DNA of 64,000 nucleotides from Bacteroidota bacterium. Its GTDB lineage: Bacteria; Bacteroidota; Bacteroidia; Bacteroidales; JAAUTT01. Positions 61,805 through 64,000 of this stretch are shown here, piece by piece. Made by a program: the position numbers and the translations under genes. Location of the stretch: the NCBI GenBank assembly GCA_023429135.1, contig JAEYWD010000034.1, forward strand, positions 62,001 to 126,000. The letters run 5' to 3'. Below the pieces are notes generated by a model. It did not search any database. It was not told the DNA's origin and saw nothing but the letters and a program-made list of their open reading frames with translations. Numbering within the stretch: position 1 is the first letter of the stretch; each line of letters begins with the position of its first letter.

Positions 61805-63829
61805 ATGAATAAACCACAAATAGTGCTCAACGACCCGGGATTAGATCCCTTTTCCCATCAAATTGCAAAACGGAATAAAAATGCCTTAAAAAAAGAAAAG
61901 GAGTTACTGCAAAACACTAAATCGTTAAGCGACTTTGCCACAGGTTACATGTACTTTGGACTCCACCGCACTTCAACGGGCTGGATTTTCAGAGAGTGGG
62001 CCCCCAATGCGGAAGAAATTTATATGATTGGCGATTTCTCCGATTGGAAAAAACTCCCTCAGTTCAAATTAAATCCTAGTAGTAATGGAAATTGGGAATT
62101 GGAGTTACCTAAAGAAGCTATCCACCACCAGCAAAAATTCAGGTTATGGCTGAGGTGGAAAAATGGGGAGGGCGAAAGAATTCCCGCCTGGATCAACCGG
62201 GTAATCCAAAATCCCGATACTCTGGCTTTCGATGCGCAGGTATGGGCTCCGGAGGATTCTTTTAACTGGAAATTCCCCGCCTTTAGACCCTTGAACGAAG
62301 AATTACTCGTTTATGAGGCCCATGTTGGTATGTCAACTGAGGAGCATCGCGTTGGCACTTTTAATGAGTTTACACAAAATATCCTACCCCGAATAAAAAC
62401 CGCAGGTTACAATACTATTCAGTTAATGGCGGTAATGGAGCATCCGTATTATGGTTCTTTCGGATACCATATTTCGAGCTTCTTTGCAGTGTCATCAAGG
62501 TTTGGTACGCCCGAAGATCTGAAATTGCTGGTTGATACGGCCCATGGCATGGGAATAAGGGTTATCATGGACCTGGTGCACTCGCACGCTGTAAAAAACG
62601 AAATAGAGGGACTCAACAGATTTGACGGAACACCCTACCAGTATTTTCATTCTGGCGACCGAAGGAACCATCCGGCCTGGGATTCTCTATGTTTTAACTA
62701 TGGAAAAAATGAGGTGCTTCATTTCCTGTTATCAAACTGCAAATACTGGCTCGAAGAATATAAGTTCGACGGATTCCGTTACGATGGGATAACCAGCATG
62801 CTGTACCTCGACCATGGCCTTTCAAAGGACTTCGTTAACTATGAGATGTACTTCGACAACAACCAGGACGAGGATGCCATATCATACCTTATTCTCTCGA
62901 ATAAACTGGTTCATGAAGTAAACCCTAACGCCATCACAATAGCCGAAGAAATGAGCGGTATGCCAGGAACAGCCTCTCCTATCGATTTTGGCGGATATGG
63001 TTTCGATTATCGCCTGGCCATGGGAACACCCGATTACTGGATTAAAATTATCAAAGACCGGTCGGACGAACACTGGAATGTGGGTGAAATATTTTATGAA
63101 CTTACCCGTAAAAGGCACGACGAAAAAACTATAAGTTATGCCGAATCGCACGACCAGGCTCTGGTGGGAGACAAAACCATAGTGTTCCGATTAATGGACA
63201 AGGAGATATACTATAATATGCACAAGCAAAACCAGAACCTGATAGTGGACAGGGCACTTGCATTGCATAAAATTATCCGTCTGTTTACCATAGCTACAGC
63301 CGGAAATGGCTATCTGAACTTTATGGGGAACGAATTCGGCCATCCGGAATGGATCGATTTCCCAAGAGCCGGAAATAACTGGTCGTATAAATATGCACGC
63401 CGCCAGTGGAGCCTTGTGGACAACCACGATCTTAAATACCATTACCTAGCCGACTTCGATAAGGAAATGATTAATACAATTAAGAATGATCGTATATTAG
63501 ATTATTCATATATCGAAATGCTGCACGAGGATAAACCTGCCCAGATAATTGCTTTTAAACGCGGGGAACTTGTTTTTGTGTTTAATCTGAATCCTTTGCA
63601 GTCGTTCACCGATTATGCAATACATATCTCGCCAGGCAAGTATCATATAATACTAAATACCGACTCAGCGAAGTTTGGCGGCAATGGTCTTGTTGATGAG
63701 CAAATGACCTATTTTTCAATGAACCCTGACGGGAAAATAGCCGGGAACCTGGTACTAAAACTGTATCTGCCCAGCAGAATAGGATTGGTATTTAAAAAAA
63801 TGCCCACCAAAAGTGTTTACGATTTATAA
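61805..63829 (+). CDS. glgB: 1,4-alpha-glucan branching enzyme
   Basis: GlgB introduces alpha-1,6 branches in glycogen. A CBM48 domain (IFREWAPNAEEIYMIGDFSD, about residues 63-82) precedes the GH13 barrel. Catalytic residues: Asp in DGFRYDGITS (about 328), Glu in IAEEMSGMP (about 380) and Asp in AESHDQALVG (about 447). It resembles the GH13_8 (eukaryote-like) type at 674 residues. It converges on a phosphorylase-like gene, forming a glycogen pair. Confidence 0.95.
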   Translation: MNKPQIVLNDPGLDPFSHQIAKRNKNALKKEKELLQNTKSLSDFATGYMYFGLHRTSTGWIFREWAPNAEEIYMIGDFSDWKKLPQFKLNPSSNGNWELELPKEAIHHQQKFRLWLRWKNGEGERIPAWINRVIQNPDTLAFDAQVWAPEDSFNWKFPAFRPLNEELLVYEAHVGMSTEEHRVGTFNEFTQNILPRIKTAGYNTIQLMAVMEHPYYGSFGYHISSFFAVSSRFGTPEDLKLLVDTAHGMGIRVIMDLVHSHAVKNEIEGLNRFDGTPYQYFHSGDRRNHPAWDSLCFNYGKNEVLHFLLSNCKYWLEEYKFDGFRYDGITSMLYLDHGLSKDFVNYEMYFDNNQDEDAISYLILSNKLVHEVNPNAITIAEEMSGMPGTASPIDFGGYGFDYRLAMGTPDYWIKIIKDRSDEHWNVGEIFYELTRKRHDEKTISYAESHDQALVGDKTIVFRLMDKEIYYNMHKQNQNLIVDRALALHKIIRLFTIATAGNGYLNFMGNEFGHPEWIDFPRAGNNWSYKYARRQWSLVDNHDLKYHYLADFDKEMINTIKNDRILDYSYIEMLHEDKPAQIIAFKRGELVFVFNLNPLQSFTDYAIHISPGKYHIILNTDSAKFGGNGLVDEQMTYFSMNPDGKIAGNLVLKLYLPSRIGLVFKKMPTKSVYDL

Positions 63830-63834
63830 TAAAA

Positions 63835-63870
63835 AAATGGCCCGGGAAAATTAATTTACCTGGGCCATTT
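63835..63870. terminator. Bidirectional terminator hairpin
   Basis: The arms AAATGGCCCGGG and CCTGGGCCATTT pair fully with one G-T wobble around a 12-base loop, with a run of A/T on the glgB side giving a U run for minus-strand transcripts. It sits between convergent genes. Confidence 0.7.
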
Positions 63871-63893
63871 GTCATAATATCTACTTCAACATA

Positions 63894-64000
63894 TCAAATC
63901 CATTTCACCAGGTTAAAATCCTGTTTATGTGGCAGGTTTACGTTCTTGGGATAGATACGGATGCCAAAATCGTAAGCACCTGTTTTAACCGGAACAATAT
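63894..64000 (-). CDS. Alpha-glucan phosphorylase-family protein, C-terminal end (partial)
   Basis: The minus-strand frame ends in a stop at 63894. The visible residues (VKTGAYDFGIRIYPKNVNLP, then HKQDFNLVKWI) match the C terminus of the Bacteroidetes alpha-glucan family phosphorylases. The start is beyond the window. Phosphorylase next to glgB is a common glycogen pairing. Only 34 residues are seen, so this is tentative. Confidence 0.65.
   Translation of the reverse strand, partial: IVPVKTGAYDFGIRIYPKNVNLPHKQDFNLVKWI

Overview
The window looks like chromosome from a member of the Bacteroidota, probably Bacteroidales or a related marine/anaerobic order. Evidence: a type IX secretion (T9SS) sorting domain, Bacteroidetes-type promoter boxes (TTG / TAnnTTTG), an AmpG–SpoIID–amidase cell-wall sugar cluster of the Bacteroidetes kind, SiaC (DUF1987) and DUF4922 proteins, and several families of short intergenic palindromes. 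No rRNA, tRNA, transposase or CRISPR array was found.

Region 1 (1-15,077): two divergent operons for cell-wall amino-sugar salvage share a 263-bp control region. Leftwards: secreted amidase with an inserted golvesin-like domain, GT2 glycosyltransferase, DUF4922 HIT-superfamily protein, GNAT acetyltransferase, SpoIID/LytB protein, AmpG-like permease with a large periplasmic loop, and a GH9 glycosidase cut by the window edge. Rightwards: BadF-type sugar kinase (MurK-like), MurQ etherase, and a glucosamine-6-P deaminase fused to a PIG-L deacetylase domain. Together they give a plausible route from peptidoglycan fragments to fructose-6-P.

Region 2 (15,085-26,250): an AAA/DUF4143 ATPase preceded by three 19-bp operators spaced exactly 32 bp apart, one lying on its promoter. 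Next come an N-acetylhexosamine 1-kinase / CBM9-like / nucleotidyltransferase group (a second amino-sugar salvage branch), then housekeeping genes (EamA transporter, ruvC, HIT, greA, ahcY, ribF), two small envelope proteins of opposite charge and a Rieske-like lipoprotein that has lost its histidine ligands.

Region 3 (26,254-61,549): a large exopolysaccharide/O-antigen locus. It opens with CDP-sugar genes (cytidylyltransferase, SDR, 3,5-epimerase-like, C-methyltransferase, DUF4910, class III aminotransferase, nitrilase). Then come GT2 enzymes, a Wzx flippase, an acyltransferase, and a leftward operon of GTs, Wzy and a fused Alg14-Alg13-type transferase. Two secreted PL14-like lyase-family proteins follow, one with cadherin-like repeats and a T9SS signal. 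The export and initiation module is Wzc, Wza and a WcaJ-type phosphosugar transferase, with a SiaC-family phosphoprotein and a stand-alone copy of the WcaJ membrane domain beside it. GDP-fucose synthesis (gmd, fcl) closes the locus.

Region 4 (61,805-64,000): glycogen branching enzyme glgB, converging on the 3' end of an alpha-glucan phosphorylase-like gene.

Many gaps hold repeats: REP-like inverted palindromes (11 copies, two of them inside coding regions), 15-, 24- and about 41-bp tandem repeats, and purine-rich tracts.
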